Source of the DNA: Papiliotrema nemorosa
Lineage: Eukaryota; Basidiomycota; Tremellomycetes; Tremellales; Rhynchogastremaceae
Direction of reading: 5' to 3'
NCBI GenBank assembly: GCA_032158125.1
Contig: JASKOT010000038.1
Location: 62,001 to 126,000, forward strand
DNA length: 64,000 bases
Below the pieces are notes generated by a model. It made no database searches and was not told where the DNA came from. It saw nothing but the letters and a program-made list of their open reading frames with translations. The translations under genes were made by a program, and so were the position numbers. Numbering within the stretch: position 1 is the stretch's first letter; every line of letters starts with the position of its first letter. Shown here piece after piece: positions 44,042 through 56,096 of the stretch.

Positions 44042-46409
44042 ATGACAGTAACACAGAGGAGGGTCCGGTCGGATCCAAACAAGGATGGAGCGCTAGGTGA
44101 GCTATTTGCATGATCGCTCAAACTCGTGCTCACGGTAGTAACCGAACCGGGTATCAAGTATACTTGCGATTGCTGTGAGTCCTAGTGGACAGATGATATG
44201 TCGGACGACTGACAGATAGGTGGGATAGACATCACTCACACGGTTCGAATCAAGTGTGCCGCTAAGGAGTGCGAGGAGGTCGACCTATGTCCAAGCTGTT
44301 TCTGTGAGGGAAAAGAGGTCCAAAAGCATAAAGCCTGGCATGACTACAAGGTTGTCGTGAGTCTGCCGCACATACATTGTGACTTTGCCTAACTTGTACA
44401 GGAGCAACATTCCCAGCCAATCTTCACTGCTGACTGGGGAGCGGACGAGGAGCTCTTGTTAATTTCCGGCTTGATCGCCAACGGTCTCGGTAATTGGGCA
44501 GAAGTAGCCAGTCATGTCGGAACGAGGACAAAAGAAGAATGCCAATCTCATTATGAGGAGGTCTACCTCGGTGTCAACAACGACGAACAAGAGACCGAAA
44601 AGGAGGACAGTGAAGAGATGGAGCTCGACGGTGTTATTGGAAAGAGGAAGAGGGCTTTCATGCCGGTAAGCGGTCCCTCATCTCACGGGATCTGACTGAC
44701 CTCTAGCCCATGGATCTCAGCTTCGATTATGATCCAGAGGAGTTTCAAGCGAAGAAAAAGGCGAGGATCGAGGAGATGCGCAAACCTCATGGTATGTCAC
44801 ACGATGCTGGCCTAATGCTCATTTGCAGCCCTCCCTAGCGGTACCACCAACCCCCTTGTATCCGCTCCTACAAATCACGAAGTCGCTGGATACATGCCTG
44901 GTCGTCTAGAATTCGAGCACGAAGTGGACAACGATGCCGAGCTGGTGGTCAAGGATTTCGAATTCGCGCTGGTATATGGCTATGGAGGGGATGAGCAACC
45001 AGAAGCCAAGATTACAAGACCGCCGAATGAGGATGAAGATGAGGACGATGAAGGAGAAGGTGACGAAGAAGATAAAGATGAGAAGCCGAATGGAAAGATC
45101 AAAGAGGAAGACATTCACATCAAGGCTGAACCTTCGGATGAACCTATAGAAGCAGGACCATCGGGATCATCTTCACCCAAGAAGAACGGAAAAGGCAAAG
45201 AGAAAGCGGAAGAACCATTGGAGTTTGAGGATGCGGATGAGCTGGAAGTGAAATTGGCTCTGCTCGATATCTACTTCTCCAAGCTGGACAAGCGGGACGA
45301 GGCGAAGGATCTCATCTTTGATCGAGGTCTGACAGAGTATAAAAAGGTGAGTTGCACCTCATTCTAAGTCATGTGTGTGATTGGGGACTGATATTCGCAG
45401 ATCCAGGCAAATGAGAGGAAGAGGCCAAAAGACGAGAGAGAGCTGGTCCAACGGTACAAGGTGTTTGCCAAATTGCAGACAGCGCAGGACTTCGAGGTAC
45501 TCATTGAGGGATTAATATGTAAGGCGATCTCTACCTCAATCAGAGTGTTTACTAATTCTCAGATGAGCAATCCCTACGAAGGAGGATAGCTGAGCTCCAA
45601 GAGTATAGGCGGATGGGCATCACAACAGGCGCCGAGGCTGAGGTGTATGACAATGCCAAGGCTGCTAGGGTAAGACTTATTGATTAAACCTCAAATATCT
45701 CGACTGACTTGCAGGCTGGATATCGACCTCTTCCTGCTCGAGATCGTATGGATGCGCTGCCTTCTGGAGCCCGTGTCAATGCCGGTCAGCATCGGTTCTT
45801 GCACGGAGTCGGTACACCGCCATCCGGCGTCGCTTCAAAGGGAGACAGTCGCGAGCCCACTCCTCGCATACCTCCCGCTGGTCGCAAACCTCGTGAGTCT
45901 TATCGAATCTTCGGCGTTTTCAGTGTTGGCTGACAATCTAGCGACGCCCCTCAATTTATCAAATGCTGCCTCGTTGGATTTGCTTTCAGTGGATGAACAA
46001 ACCTTGTGCTCCACACTGCGCGTTTTACCAAAGCCATATTTGGCCATCAAGGAGATGTATCTCCGGGAGAATGAGCGTCGCAAAGGTCTGCTCAAGCGTC
46101 GAGACGCGAGGTTAGTTTCTCGTTTGACCTCTCTGGAGCATCATGACTGAATGTCGCAGGAGAATGCTCAAGATCGACGTTAACAAATCTGGGAGAATAT
46201 TCGACTTCCTCGTCTCATCAGGGATGTTAATTCTGGCTTATGACCCGACTGTAAAGGCAATCTTGCCACCTTCGAAGGATCCCAATTCTCTCTTCGGCAA
46301 TCCGCCACTCAACTTCGACTTGATGAACGGTCATCACGGAGTGAACGGGCATATAACAAATGTACAGTCGGTTCTGTTGGGACAGGCTCTTGGAGTGAAT
46401 GGACATTAG
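44042..46409 (+). CDS. ADA2: SAGA complex transcriptional adaptor Ada2
   Basis: A subunit of the SAGA histone acetyltransferase module that stimulates Gcn5. The short first exon [18 protein letters not shown] joins to [13 protein letters not shown]. The ZZ zinc finger spans [25 protein letters not shown] and the His-rich end. The SANT domain follows: [38 protein letters not shown] long central region with an acidic Glu/Asp/Lys insert comes next, then [21 protein letters not shown] helices. The SWIRM domain closes the protein ([32 protein letters not shown] [15 protein letters not shown]). Ten or so introns. The frame continues about 55 residues past SWIRM to TAG at 46409, a tail that most Ada2 proteins lack. 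Confidence 0.93.
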
Positions 46410-46758
46410 ATTAGCGGCGTTTGATTTCACGACTCGATACGACATTGTCGGGATAGTACAGTAGTTGGTGGTCGACGTGAAAGAGAAGCGCACAGTGACC
46501 AGTGCGGTGTAAAATTAATAAACCTGTACAAATATAAATCATTAGGCGTGACGAGGCGCATATCTCAACTACAGCTAGCATGTAACAAATACTCGTGTGC
46601 TCAATCTCACTGGCAGACAGAGTGGTGGTCGTGCACTGCAGTCAATTTGCAAGCGGGTCGAAGCATTTGATAACCCTCCTTTCGAAAGCCTGCCCTGTGG
46701 AAGCGGCGAAAGCAGTGCTGGATCCCACGCTCGCACGCTTGCCAGAGCTGCTCAATGG

Positions 46759-47535
46759 ATGTCTATTCGTGTCGAACACATATATTCCACTACCTACGCT
46801 GACCAGATTTCTCTGTCATTCTATCCGCTGAATATCGTCACAAGACGGGATTATCAACTATCCAACCCGATGTCCACAGTCATGTCGTTTATGACTCAAC
46901 CCACAGACAATCTAAGACGTCCCCAGCTCCAGATTCTTTCGCATGTACGGACCATCGTCCATACATACATTGCACAAGCGACCCACCCGGGTCTATATGA
47001 GACCACGTATGGTGCTCTAATTGCCATGGACTCCCTCAAGCTGAGACACGATCCTACATACACGCAGAGTGACTTCGCATTCAGCGCGGATGAGCAGACT
47101 TTGACGGGTCAAATTGAAAAGTTTCTCGATGATTGGATCAAGACACAGTTTTCACCCCACGAACAATTCACATACCACCAAGCCGCCAAATTATGGATAG
47201 ACATTTTCAAGGCGTACACGGATGTCGAGGCTGCCAATATGACAAAGTGCGTCGAGTGTCATCTTCTATCGAGACATGACAGAAGACACTGATGCTACAG
47301 GGAGGAAGCGCTGCAACATACGAGTTCTTTGACGGATCTGCATACGACCATGTTGGAATCGATCAAAAGTGTCAAAGTCGATGGTGACCAGCAGGCCCCG
47401 AGCAGTGTCGACATAGCGCTTGGATCAGCCATTCACAAGCTCCAGCTCTTTTCTGCCTCTGAAGAGATTGGAGTGAGTAGGTATCCATCCATCTGGGAAC
47501 TCTTCAAAGAAGATTTGGAGCGAGCATCGAAATGA
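46759..47535 (+). CDS. Unknown protein, copy 1 of a tandem paralogue pair
   Basis: Not recognised. The first true ATG in frame is 46759 (MSIRVEHIYSTTYADQ), but the frame is open to 46597 with no ATG, so an upstream exon may exist. One intron (GTGCGT to CTACAG) joins NMTK to EEALQHTSS. The predicted protein is helical and soluble, with the block KLWIDIFKAYTDVEAANMT followed by HTSSLTDLHTTMLESI. The next gene has RLWIGIFGDYCRISTNSLT followed by HTMTFASLDNTMHALI in the same place, so the two are paralogous. No signal peptide, membrane helix or catalytic motif is visible. It follows ADA2 by 350 bp on the same strand but with no sign of shared function. Confidence 0.62.
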
Positions 47536-48073
47536 GAATCGCCACTGGCGGAGTGGAGTACAGTATGTACAGTAGATGAGGGTGATGCGTTCCCGACAGA
47601 GTCCGTAGTAGCTCATACTATACACTGTAAAGTGGACGCTTGCAAGACGATGATATAAGAGTGCATGTTATGATACACTTGGAATCCGAGAAAGCATTGA
47701 CACTCTCACGTTAGGCTGCATACGCAAGCGGGGCGCACATCATTCTGGACTGGTTCACCTCCGTGTCTCGCGCCCGGACGATACAATAGGCGTCTCAAGC
47801 GTCCAGAAGGGTCGTGTAGTCTCCCGCGAGTACATTGATCGCCAGGAAACCTCACCTTTGTGCGGAAGTCTCGGCGGTGCATCTCGGCTGAGAAGGTCTC
47901 ATAGGGTGGGCATCCTTTCAACTCCACGATGCACAGCAGACAAAAGGCTTTCTCATAAACCCCCTCGAGCTGTCTCGCCCACCCCCAAATCTCCATTACA
48001 CGGGATACCACCAGCACCGGATCACCTCTTTCAAGGTGATATCTTCACGAACTATTCCCATCTGTGGAAGGGC
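47536..48073. other. Intergenic or 5' exon region of paralogue copy 2
   Basis: An ATG-less frame in phase with the downstream gene is open from about 47858, coding a Pro/Arg-rich stretch and then PDHLFQGDIFTNYSHLWKG. Part of this is probably coding through an exon whose start I could not fix. The remainder is the 3' region of copy 1. Confidence 0.4.
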
Positions 48074-48827
48074 ATGCCTATCCCATTGAGAGCGATCCGC
48101 GCAAACGGGGAAATTGAGCACGATTCTTCGTCACTCGATGACCTTCTAAGTCTCATACAGAAGGCGGCCGAGCGTCATTTCGGCCAAGAGGGTGACAGAG
48201 AGTTGATAAAGCAGCGAAGTGACGCCTCGCGAGCTATGGACACGTTGAGAGCTTCTCGAACGACCGGTGGAGCTGCGACCAACGAGTCGTGGACTGCCAT
48301 TAAGACGTTTGTGGAATCTTGGTCGGCGTACGGCAAGGCGTCTTGGAGATATCAGGCTCGGAACCGGGCTTCTCGATTATGGATCGGCATCTTTGGAGAC
48401 TATTGTCGAATATCCACCAACTCCTTGACCGAGTGAGCAAGTGGTCTGCCGGTGCTGACCATTAGGTATCAAGTCGCACAGGTTAAAGAGCATACAATGA
48501 CATTTGCTTCATTGGACAATACCATGCACGCGCTCATCAATCGAAACGTGAGCGGGATCGGGTTGGAGGCGATGAAAGTTGGTCGAGCAGACAATCAGGG
48601 ATGTTTTCGAGATGCGTAAATCTCACGACGATTATGGATGTTATCAGGCTCGACTGAAACGATTGAGACTCGATATGATCAGTACATTCGCGACTGTGAC
48701 AGGTGCGAAGATGGACATCATTGAGGGCTGGATCGACAGCTCTGCGACTCGACGACAAGGACAAAAACGGGGTCCTCTAAGGGCTGGGTTGGGTCTGTGT
48801 AAACTCCTCCCCTCGGTTAAATGGTAA
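48074..48827 (+). CDS. Unknown protein, copy 2 of a tandem paralogue pair
   Basis: Starts at the first in-frame ATG (MPIPLRAIRANGEIEHD), though the protein probably begins further upstream. Intron 1 (GTGAGC to CCATTAG) joins SLTE to YQVAQVKEHTM. Intron 2 (GTGAGC to GAGCAG) joins INRN to TIRDVFEMRKSHDDYG. The last exon gives a helical segment ending TGAKMDIIEGWIDSS and a basic tail. It shares with copy 1 the pattern LWIxIFxxY, then NxxT, then TMxxxI with equal spacing. Function unknown. The basic C-terminus is absent from copy 1, which stops earlier at ERASK. Confidence 0.6.
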
Positions 48828-49074
48828 TCGAGAAGATGAGTAGTAGTACTCCCCTTGGCATGTCCGGGTAAGGCTCAAGAAGGCCTTATCAGTAATGCAG
48901 TGTATGTCGGCGATTCGGCAATCAGTCCGTCCCTTCCCCTGCTTGATCTTTCAGATGTCAGAAAAGACAGCGACAGCAAGGATCAATCGCCGATGCATGC
49001 AATGATAGTCTCTCCTGCGGGAGATCCCTCGCGCAAGTAACGGATATGTGATCCCAAGAGGCGAGTACCACCGC

Positions 49075-49332
49075 TTAAGCAGCGATGGTAACCTCAACCT
49101 CCACTCCGGGCTCAAGCGAGATCGAAGTCTGGAGAGTCAGTCTATACACATGCACCAAAAAGAGCATAAACTTACGATCTGCTTGACGACGTCGGCGGAG
49201 GAGTTCAAGTCGATGAGTCGCTTGTGGATTCTCATCTCGTATCGGTCCCAAGTCTTGGAACCCTCACCACAAGGGCTGCATTGTCAGTTGAGACTCGTGC
49301 CAGTGTAAAAGCCAACTAACGTCTTTCGGGTA

Positions 49333-49376
<44 letters not shown>

Positions 49377-49578
49377 TCGGAGGTCTCGGTCCTTGGCTCG
49401 GTTGATCAAATCAGCGCAGACTATCATCAGCACACTCCTCACCCCGTCAAAGTCAAGTAATCGACTAACACTTCTCGAGGGGCTTGACGTTTCGCGAAGT
49501 AAGGGTGATTCGGATCTTGTGGATCTTGGCGGCGGGCGCACCGGTTTTGTCGAGATCGTCTTTAACGTAGTCGGCCAT
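49075..49578 (-). CDS. RPS20: Cytosolic ribosomal protein uS10 (S20)
   Basis: A core component of the small ribosomal subunit. Three exons give about 117 aa: [36 protein letters not shown], then [30 protein letters not shown], and finally [19 protein letters not shown] and [20 protein letters not shown]. It ends VEVEVTIAA. All are hallmark uS10 blocks, and length and motif order match eukaryotic S20. Two introns near 49265-49320 and 49420-49470. The gene is divergent from TRM112. Confidence 0.96.
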
Positions 49579-49926
49579 TTTGATCGATGAGGTTGTTTTT
49601 GTGTTAAAAGTGAGTCGACGACTTAGCTATTCTAGTGTTGGTAGAACGCAGGCAAAGTGATCGGCTTGGAGAAGAGGTTCAGACGGTGAGGACGATAATT
49701 TTGGTAGCGAGCAGCGCGTCCCAGCGGGGAGTGAGTGAGTGAGTGAGGAAGATTTCGCTCGGCGATTGACGGAGTTTTGGAGCGGTGGTTGAGTGTGGCA
49801 CTGGGACAAAGGTGACACGTGGTAATCAGCGGAATCAAATTTCACCCGGTTAAACTTACTCTTCTCTTGTTTTCGAGATTTCTAGACGTCAGCTATACCA
49901 TACCTATATAGACGACCTCTCTCAAT
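49579..49926. promoter_or_regulatory. Divergent RPS20/TRM112 promoter with GTGA repeat
   Basis: A 348-bp interval shared by two translation genes. A perfect (GTGA)4 repeat lies at 49731-49746. Short frames on the minus strand are leader sequence, not genes. Confidence 0.55.
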
Positions 49927-50482
49927 ATGGTCCGACTCATCACCCACAACATGCTGACTTGTCATGCCAGTGAGTTTATACTCGTATCTCGTATACAGGG
50001 AGCTAAGACTCTAGAAAACTGCAAAAAAGACAACTTCCCCCTCGCCTTTTCCGACGTCGAACTGGTCATCCGAGAGTCTGAGCCAAACTTCGACTTTTTA
50101 AGGCGGTTCCTCCCAAAGCTGGAATGGAATGCCCTCGTAGAGACTGCACAATCGGTGCGCACACGCACCGCACATGGATGATTTTCATTGACATTTCAGC
50201 TTGGAGATACCAGTCTGCCGGAAGAACAGCCAGCCGAGCTGAGCGATGAGCAGTTGAAGGCCTTGCATCATGTATTGTTGGAGGTGAGCTGTCGCTTCTT
50301 GTTGAGCTTTAAACAGCTCACACCTAGATGCACGTCGAAGAGGGCAACATGGTCTGCAGAGGGTGCGGACACGTCTACCCAATCAGTAACGGCATCCCAA
50401 ATATGGTCAGTCCCATCCGTTGTACTACAGTCTAGTCATATTGACAAGGCAGCTTCTCGCGGAGCATGAGATTGGCCGATGA
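49927..50482 (+). CDS. TRM112: Methyltransferase activator Trm112
   Basis: A small zinc-binding partner that activates methyltransferases acting on tRNA, 18S rRNA (Bud23) and release factor eRF1 (Mtq2). Four introns split about 125 aa: MVRLITHNMLTCHA, TKTLENCKKDNFPLAF, EPNFDFLRRFLPKLEWNAL, ALHHVLLE, MHVEEGNMVCRGCGHVYPIS and the end PNMLLAEHEIGR. The zinc site is formed by the early Cys residues (TCHA, ENCKK) and CRGC. The first join uses an acceptor at GGGAG rather than the nearer CAG, because only that keeps the frame. The stop is TGA at 50480-50482, convergent to PFS2. Confidence 0.93.
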
Positions 50483-50572
50483 TACATTGATCTTATGATG
50501 CCATTGTTGTAACATATGACGAAACACAATGTAATGCACGATATAACTTCTTCCGTCCTTGACTTTGGCACC

Positions 50573-52694
50573 TCACCTCCACCCTTGGCCTCCATATCCC
50601 TGTCCTGGACCACCAGGACCTTGGTTGCCGTATCTGTTACCATTCGAACTTCCATATGGATCCCTGCCGCCCGGTGGACCTTGGTTGCCATATCCGCCAC
50701 CATTCGGCATCCCACCATACCCGTTCGGTGGACCTGCTTGACCTTGCTGGCCATACCCATTCGGCGGGAAGTTTGGCATGGGCGGCGGCGCCTGACCTGG
50801 CCTATCGTTGCCGTATCCAGAAGGTAAAGGCGCTCTCCCGCTCGATGCGCCTCTCTCGTCGCCATATCCTCCAGTATTTCGCAGCATGTCGCCTTGAGAA
50901 GGCAAGGGCGCTCTTCCGCTACCCACTTTTGCATCTCCACCCCATGATCGCATGGGGGCCGCGCCAACAGCCTGTGGTGGAGGAGCGTTGCCCAATCCAG
51001 GCAGCCCTCCCAGGCCAGGCAGAGTGGCAGTTGCAGGTGGAGGTATAGGACGGTCTGGCGCTCCGCCCAACCCAGGCAGACCAACCTGCCCATGATCTTC
51101 ATCTGGCCTTTGTCTCTTACTCGCCCTCTCTTCGTCATACTGAGCGCGCATGGCTTTTTCCTCGCCCAAGTGAAACTTGTCATTCTCTTGCCCGCCGACT
51201 GGTCGTGCACGTGACCAGAATCGAGCAGTAAAGTCTTTCGAGCCGGTACAAAGAAGATGGCCCAAGGGGTGGAATGAGAGGGTGTTGATCGCGTCGTCAT
51301 GTGCTGCCTCAAGGACAGTGTCGGGGATGGAAGGATTTGGGGAGAGGAGTGACCAGTATATCAGTGCTCCAGCAGCATCACCCGAGGCGAGGATGTTATT
51401 ATGTATAGGATGCCACTCGAGACCTGACGCATCAGCATTCGACTTTTGTATCCTACGCGCACTCACAGTTGACCTCTTTTGTGTGGCCCTTCATCGGCTC
51501 AAGTTCTCGGAAAGTTCGAATATCGAACATCCGTATATAGCCATCCCCTCCGGCTGTAGCTACCAGATGCCCTTGTGGATTCCACTTGCACGCATTGATG
51601 ACAGCCTTGTGCGAGTGTCTGAAGTGAGCTGAGGAGAAGAGGTTCAAGTGTAAGCTCACAAAGTGCTGATATCTTTGCCTGATCTCGGATCCCAGAATTT
51701 GACCAGCATATCTTTACTTCCAGAAACCACCAATCCCTTTTGTGGGTGCCAGTCAACGCACCGCACATCCCATCCATGGCCTACAATGAGTTTGTCCATC
51801 AGAGATGATATGACATCAGCTCACCACTCAGAACATTCTCTTCCTTTGCCTCTCGGTAATTCCAGATCTTGACCAATCCGTCATCTCCACCAGTGACAAA
51901 CTTCTCGTCGTTCGGACTCCACGCAGCTCCATGACATGCCTCTCGATGTCCTTGGAAACCGTGAATGTTTGTCAAGTGCGGTGTAAAGTATTTGACCATT
52001 CCCAATCTGTCTACCGATAATAGTGCTTGACCGTTATGCGAGTACGCGAATGCTCGTATGGAATCATCGTGGACTTGAGTGATGGACTCGTAGTTGAATG
52101 AAGCACCGTTCCATAGTGTGAATTGCCCCTTGTCGTTTCCTGTAAGTAGTCGCCGGGCATCAGGTGTCCACTAAATGTTAGCCACAGACATGCTAAGAAT
52201 GGAAGGGGTTCTTACTTGGACGACTCTGATGGGAGACCGTTCTTTGTTGATAGACGTGTGTATGAAATGGTCGCATATGGAGGTCGAAGGATTGGATCGA
52301 TGAGCTGCGGGTGGTAGCAGCTAGGCATAAGCGTTGCCCGCTCCAATGTAGTGCAATGAAGGTGACAATCACTTACTCCTACTATATCTGACGGGTTAGG
52401 ATGTATCGGAGGCATCGGTCCATTCGGTCCATGCAGCTTGACCATCTGCTCGTCAGACCAAGCCGCACTCTCACACGTCTCACAACGCACCTGTCTCCAC
52501 TTGAGCAGACCTCCCATGAAATCGACAGTCTTTCTTGGCTTGTACTTCTTTGCCCTCTCGCCCGGTTGTCGAGTGATAGCGGCCTGATATGCCGCTTGCT
52601 CCAGTACTTCCTCATTGTCTGGATGGTTCGGCTCCAGATAACGGGTAGGACGCCATGTATCTGGTCCTCTGGAAGGTCCTGCTACCGCCGACAT
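50573..52694 (-). CDS. PFS2: Polyadenylation factor subunit, WD40 (Pfs2/WDR33)
   Basis: A subunit of the cleavage and polyadenylation factor that recognises the poly(A) signal region and scaffolds the complex. After [20 protein letters not shown] comes [19 protein letters not shown], an N-terminal block typical of Pfs2/WDR33. Seven WD repeats follow ([102 protein letters not shown]). The C-terminal tail of about 190 residues is rich in Gly, Pro and Asn with GYG and PPNGYG repeats, disordered as in WDR33. Six or so introns. It shares a divergent promoter with the cap methyltransferase ABD1. Confidence 0.94.
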
Positions 52695-53076
52695 GGCGAT
52701 GGTCAGGAAGGCAAGGAAGCAAGAAGGCGAAAGGTAGGAAGCAGAGGGAGGGGTGTTAATTAGCTTCCTTTTGGGCGTGGTGTCCATCGACAACGAGGCC
52801 GATTTCAACCCCTTGCAAAATTGTTCACCTCTCTCTGATTCTTGCCTTTGTACCTCGTCTCTACATCCCCTCATCCATCGTTCCCGCACTACAGATCAAC
52901 ATGTTGCGCTCCAGGAAGCTCAGGTAACACTCAAGTGCATCATTTACCGCGCAAAGGGACACGCAACGCATCGCTTTCACGTGTACGAGGGTTGAAACAC
53001 ACCCCTTTTTACAACAACAATAGATCCACCTCACCCCACTGCGTCGACTTTCCAAGCGTTGTCAATACCCGATACG
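52695..53076. promoter_or_regulatory. Divergent PFS2/ABD1 promoter
   Basis: A 382-bp interval between start codons of a 3'-end processing factor and the 5'-cap methyltransferase. It contains no gene. A/C-rich leader sequence precedes ABD1 (ACAACAACAATAG near 53011-53023). Confidence 0.6.
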
Positions 53077-55740
53077 ATGCCTTACGATCCCATCCGCGAC
53101 TGCGAGGTCCCTTCACCAGCTACCTCGACGGGTCCAGGAGGTCCATGGAGAGAAGGGCGAACGCCAGGCTCTGAAGGAACCAGTTTCGGGCATCCTTACC
53201 CTCAGCATCCCTCATCCTCTCATCATCCATCACATGCACATTCTCGCCCGCCCGCCTTCCATCATGGTCAAAGATCCCCTGGACCTTCTCATTCGAATGC
53301 CGGAGGTATCTACAGGAGTTTGTTGAATGAAGATGAGTCAAGGAGGAGCAGCGAACAACGATCATCCGTTTCCTCGACGGTGGATGATCATTATGCTCCT
53401 GGCGGAAGTACAGGTGGACCTCGACCGTCTATCAACCATATCATCAACATGACCCCCGGTGCCCATCCCATCTCCAAATCCAACTCGGCATCGTCTGCAG
53501 CGTTGTCTTCATCACCATCCAACGCTTCACCTGGAACGCGCCATCAACACCTCGACCCTAATGGGTATCTCACCCCCGCTGCTCCCGCCAATACTGGCAT
53601 GAGGCATAGCAGGAGCCCTCACCCCATGTCGATGGACCACATGAGCCCGTCCACGGGATATACCAATCTCCCGCAAGAGTATGCGTTACATCAGAGTGGA
53701 CCACCATCGAGACGCACTAGCGGTGTGAGTCAGCGACCCATGTTGCCACCGCAAGACATACCCTCGCACTACGATTACCGGACGACACCTACTCATGGCC
53801 ACAATCTTCCTCTCCGCTCGCCATCGGTCTCGGTCTCGCCAAGGGCATACCACGCAGCATCGCTACCTCCCGTCTTCCCCTCTTCCCGACCTGGATCCTC
53901 GTCTGCCTCTCAAGGAATCTCAAATCCCGCTTCATTCGTTTCTCCATCGCACAATGATAGAAGGCTGTCAGAGGATGTCTCGCGACCTTCATCTGTCGAG
54001 GGCGCACCAAGAAGGAGTACACTACCTGCACGACGTCTCAGTCAAGTACCCATCTACTCCCCCGCATACGCCGTTCGATCCCCCTCTCCTGTGAAGGCAG
54101 CGACACCGTATGATCCCAAGCGACTATCTCGACCGACATCGCTGTACTACCCGATTACTCAACACGAATTGACCGAGCTAAAAGCTATGGGACAGGCAAA
54201 CAATCCGCTGAGGAAACGGAAGCGAAAGCCTATGCCCTCATGGTCTGGTCCTTCCACCTCTTCATCAAGACTGCCAAACGACACCGATACTTCGTATTTC
54301 CCACCTCAGGACGATCGACAAGACTCACGAGCTTCCACCGCACGAGCATCGGCCACACCTGGTCCGGGACGAGATAGGGCGTCCGGAACACCGGCGGACA
54401 TCCGAGTCGCCTCACACGGTAGAGGTTCGGCATCCATGGCTCAGGAGAGCAATCACCTGAAGAGACGCCTGGATCGAGATGAAGATGCGGGGCATGACAT
54501 GATACGACGCAAAGTGAGCGGAAACGACGCCTACAACGGGATACCAGGGCAAGTCGCCAGTCATTGTAAGTAGCGCAACTATTCCTCATCCAGGCCGAGC
54601 GAAACTAATTGGCAGATAACGCGAGAGCTGAAGTCGGTGTGGCTCAACGGGAGTTTTCCCCAATCATCGGCCTCAAGAAGTTCAACAATTGGATAAAATC
54701 AGTCTTGATCGGCAAATTTGCCCTTCGAGCTCGAGGAGGACCAGGAGCTCAAGTTCTCGATATTGGCTGCGGCAAAGGCGGAGACCTGAACAAGTGGAAG
54801 CAAGCACGGATCAGCCTCTACGTTGGATTGGGTGAGTGCCGTTGCAGAATTTAGCTTGCGTCACGTATGTGGCTGACAAGCAGACATCGCTGCAACTTCC
54901 GTGGAACAGGCTCAAGAGAGATATCAAAAGATGCATCGACCACCCTTCGTTGCCCACTTTTTCGCTCATGACTGTTTTTCGGTAAGTCTGCCCAGAAAAG
55001 ATCCAAATGGAATGGGTGCTGATCGGTCTAGCGCTCGATCAACGAGGTTCTGCCGCCCGAACTTGCCCAGAGAGATCTATACGACAACGTCACGATGCAG
55101 TTCTGCATGCACTATGCGTTCGAGACGGCCTCCAAGGCTCGTATGATGATCGAGAACGTATCGAGGTATCTGCGAAGAGGTGGAAAGTTTATCGGCACAA
55201 TTCCGGATTCTCAACTGCTACTGTGAGTCGTCTATGTCAAACCAGGTCCATCGCGCTGATGGATAGAGCGAGATTGGCAGAGATACCTGAAGATGAGCCT
55301 ACACTGCGCTTTGGCAACAGTTGCTACTTTGTCCAGTTTGCCGAGAGATACCATAAAGGTGTATTCGGGCATCAGTACTCGTTCTATCTCGAGGATGCGA
55401 TAGACGATGTCCCCGAGTATCTGGTCGACTGGGACAACTTTGTAGCGTGAGTCTACTGGACAATGAACACAAAACGAGAGAGCTCACGTGCAGTCTGGCT
55501 GCAGAGTATGGGCTACATGTGATTTATAAAAAGGCGTTCCGGGAGGTATTGGATGAAGAGCAAAGTTCGAGGGATTTCGGACCATTGTTGGGAAAAATGG
55601 GAGTGGTCAATGATCGTGGAGAGTCAGCAATGGACGAAGCGCAATGGGAAGCTGCGAGTGAGTCGTCTGGATACGTCGAGTAGAAAGGTAAAGCTGACGA
55701 GGCAGACTTGTACATGGCATTTGCATTTGAGAAGGTCTAA
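53077..55740 (+). CDS. ABD1: mRNA cap guanine-N7 methyltransferase
   Basis: Methylates the guanine cap of nascent mRNA in the nucleus using SAM. The first exon codes about 490 residues of Ser/Pro/His-rich, probably disordered sequence. The catalytic part follows: [20 protein letters not shown], the SAM-binding motif [40 protein letters not shown]-type [64 protein letters not shown], and the end [10 protein letters not shown]. At least six introns in the 3' half. The N-terminal extension is several times longer than in yeast Abd1. The start is the first true ATG ([11 protein letters not shown]). The call is secure. Confidence 0.94.
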
Positions 55741-55934
55741 GGGTGACACGCATAACGAGCGTCTGAAGTGAGCGATTGGGTGAAGGCAAGTCAGGGTATC
55801 GATTGTGCATATGGGGACGCAGCTCGAGTATCCGCACATAGCATCAGACAACCCACGAGTGACATGGGAAGTGTTCTGGACACCCCATCTTGAAAGTTGT
55901 ATGTGATTACATCGATTGATACATAATCATGCAT

Positions 55935-55976
55935 CTTGGGTGTACAGATCGTGTCGATACAATCTGTACACCCAAG
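55935..55976. repeat. Perfect inverted repeat, 15-bp arms and 12-nt loop
   Basis: The left arm CTTGGGTGTACAGAT (55935-55949) and right arm ATCTGTACACCCAAG (55962-55976) are exact reverse complements. The loop is CGTGTCGATACA. It lies between the convergent 3' ends of ABD1 and SAD1, so it would form the same hairpin in either transcript's read-through. It could act in 3'-end formation, or be the footprint of a small mobile element. Confidence 0.9.
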
Positions 55977-56096
55977 GAATGATTCATCCATGATGACCGC
56001 GATGAGCAATAGTGTCATACACGGTGATTGCAGAGCAAGGCATCTATACCCTGCAAGATGCTTCTTCGCGCGTCTCTTGCCTGATCCAAGGCGAGA

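Noticed and set aside
50425..51312. 295-codon minus-strand frame rich in Met, Arg and His in the PFS2 tail
   Set aside because: It is the alternate frame of the Gly/Pro repeat region of PFS2 and keeps open only because of that composition.
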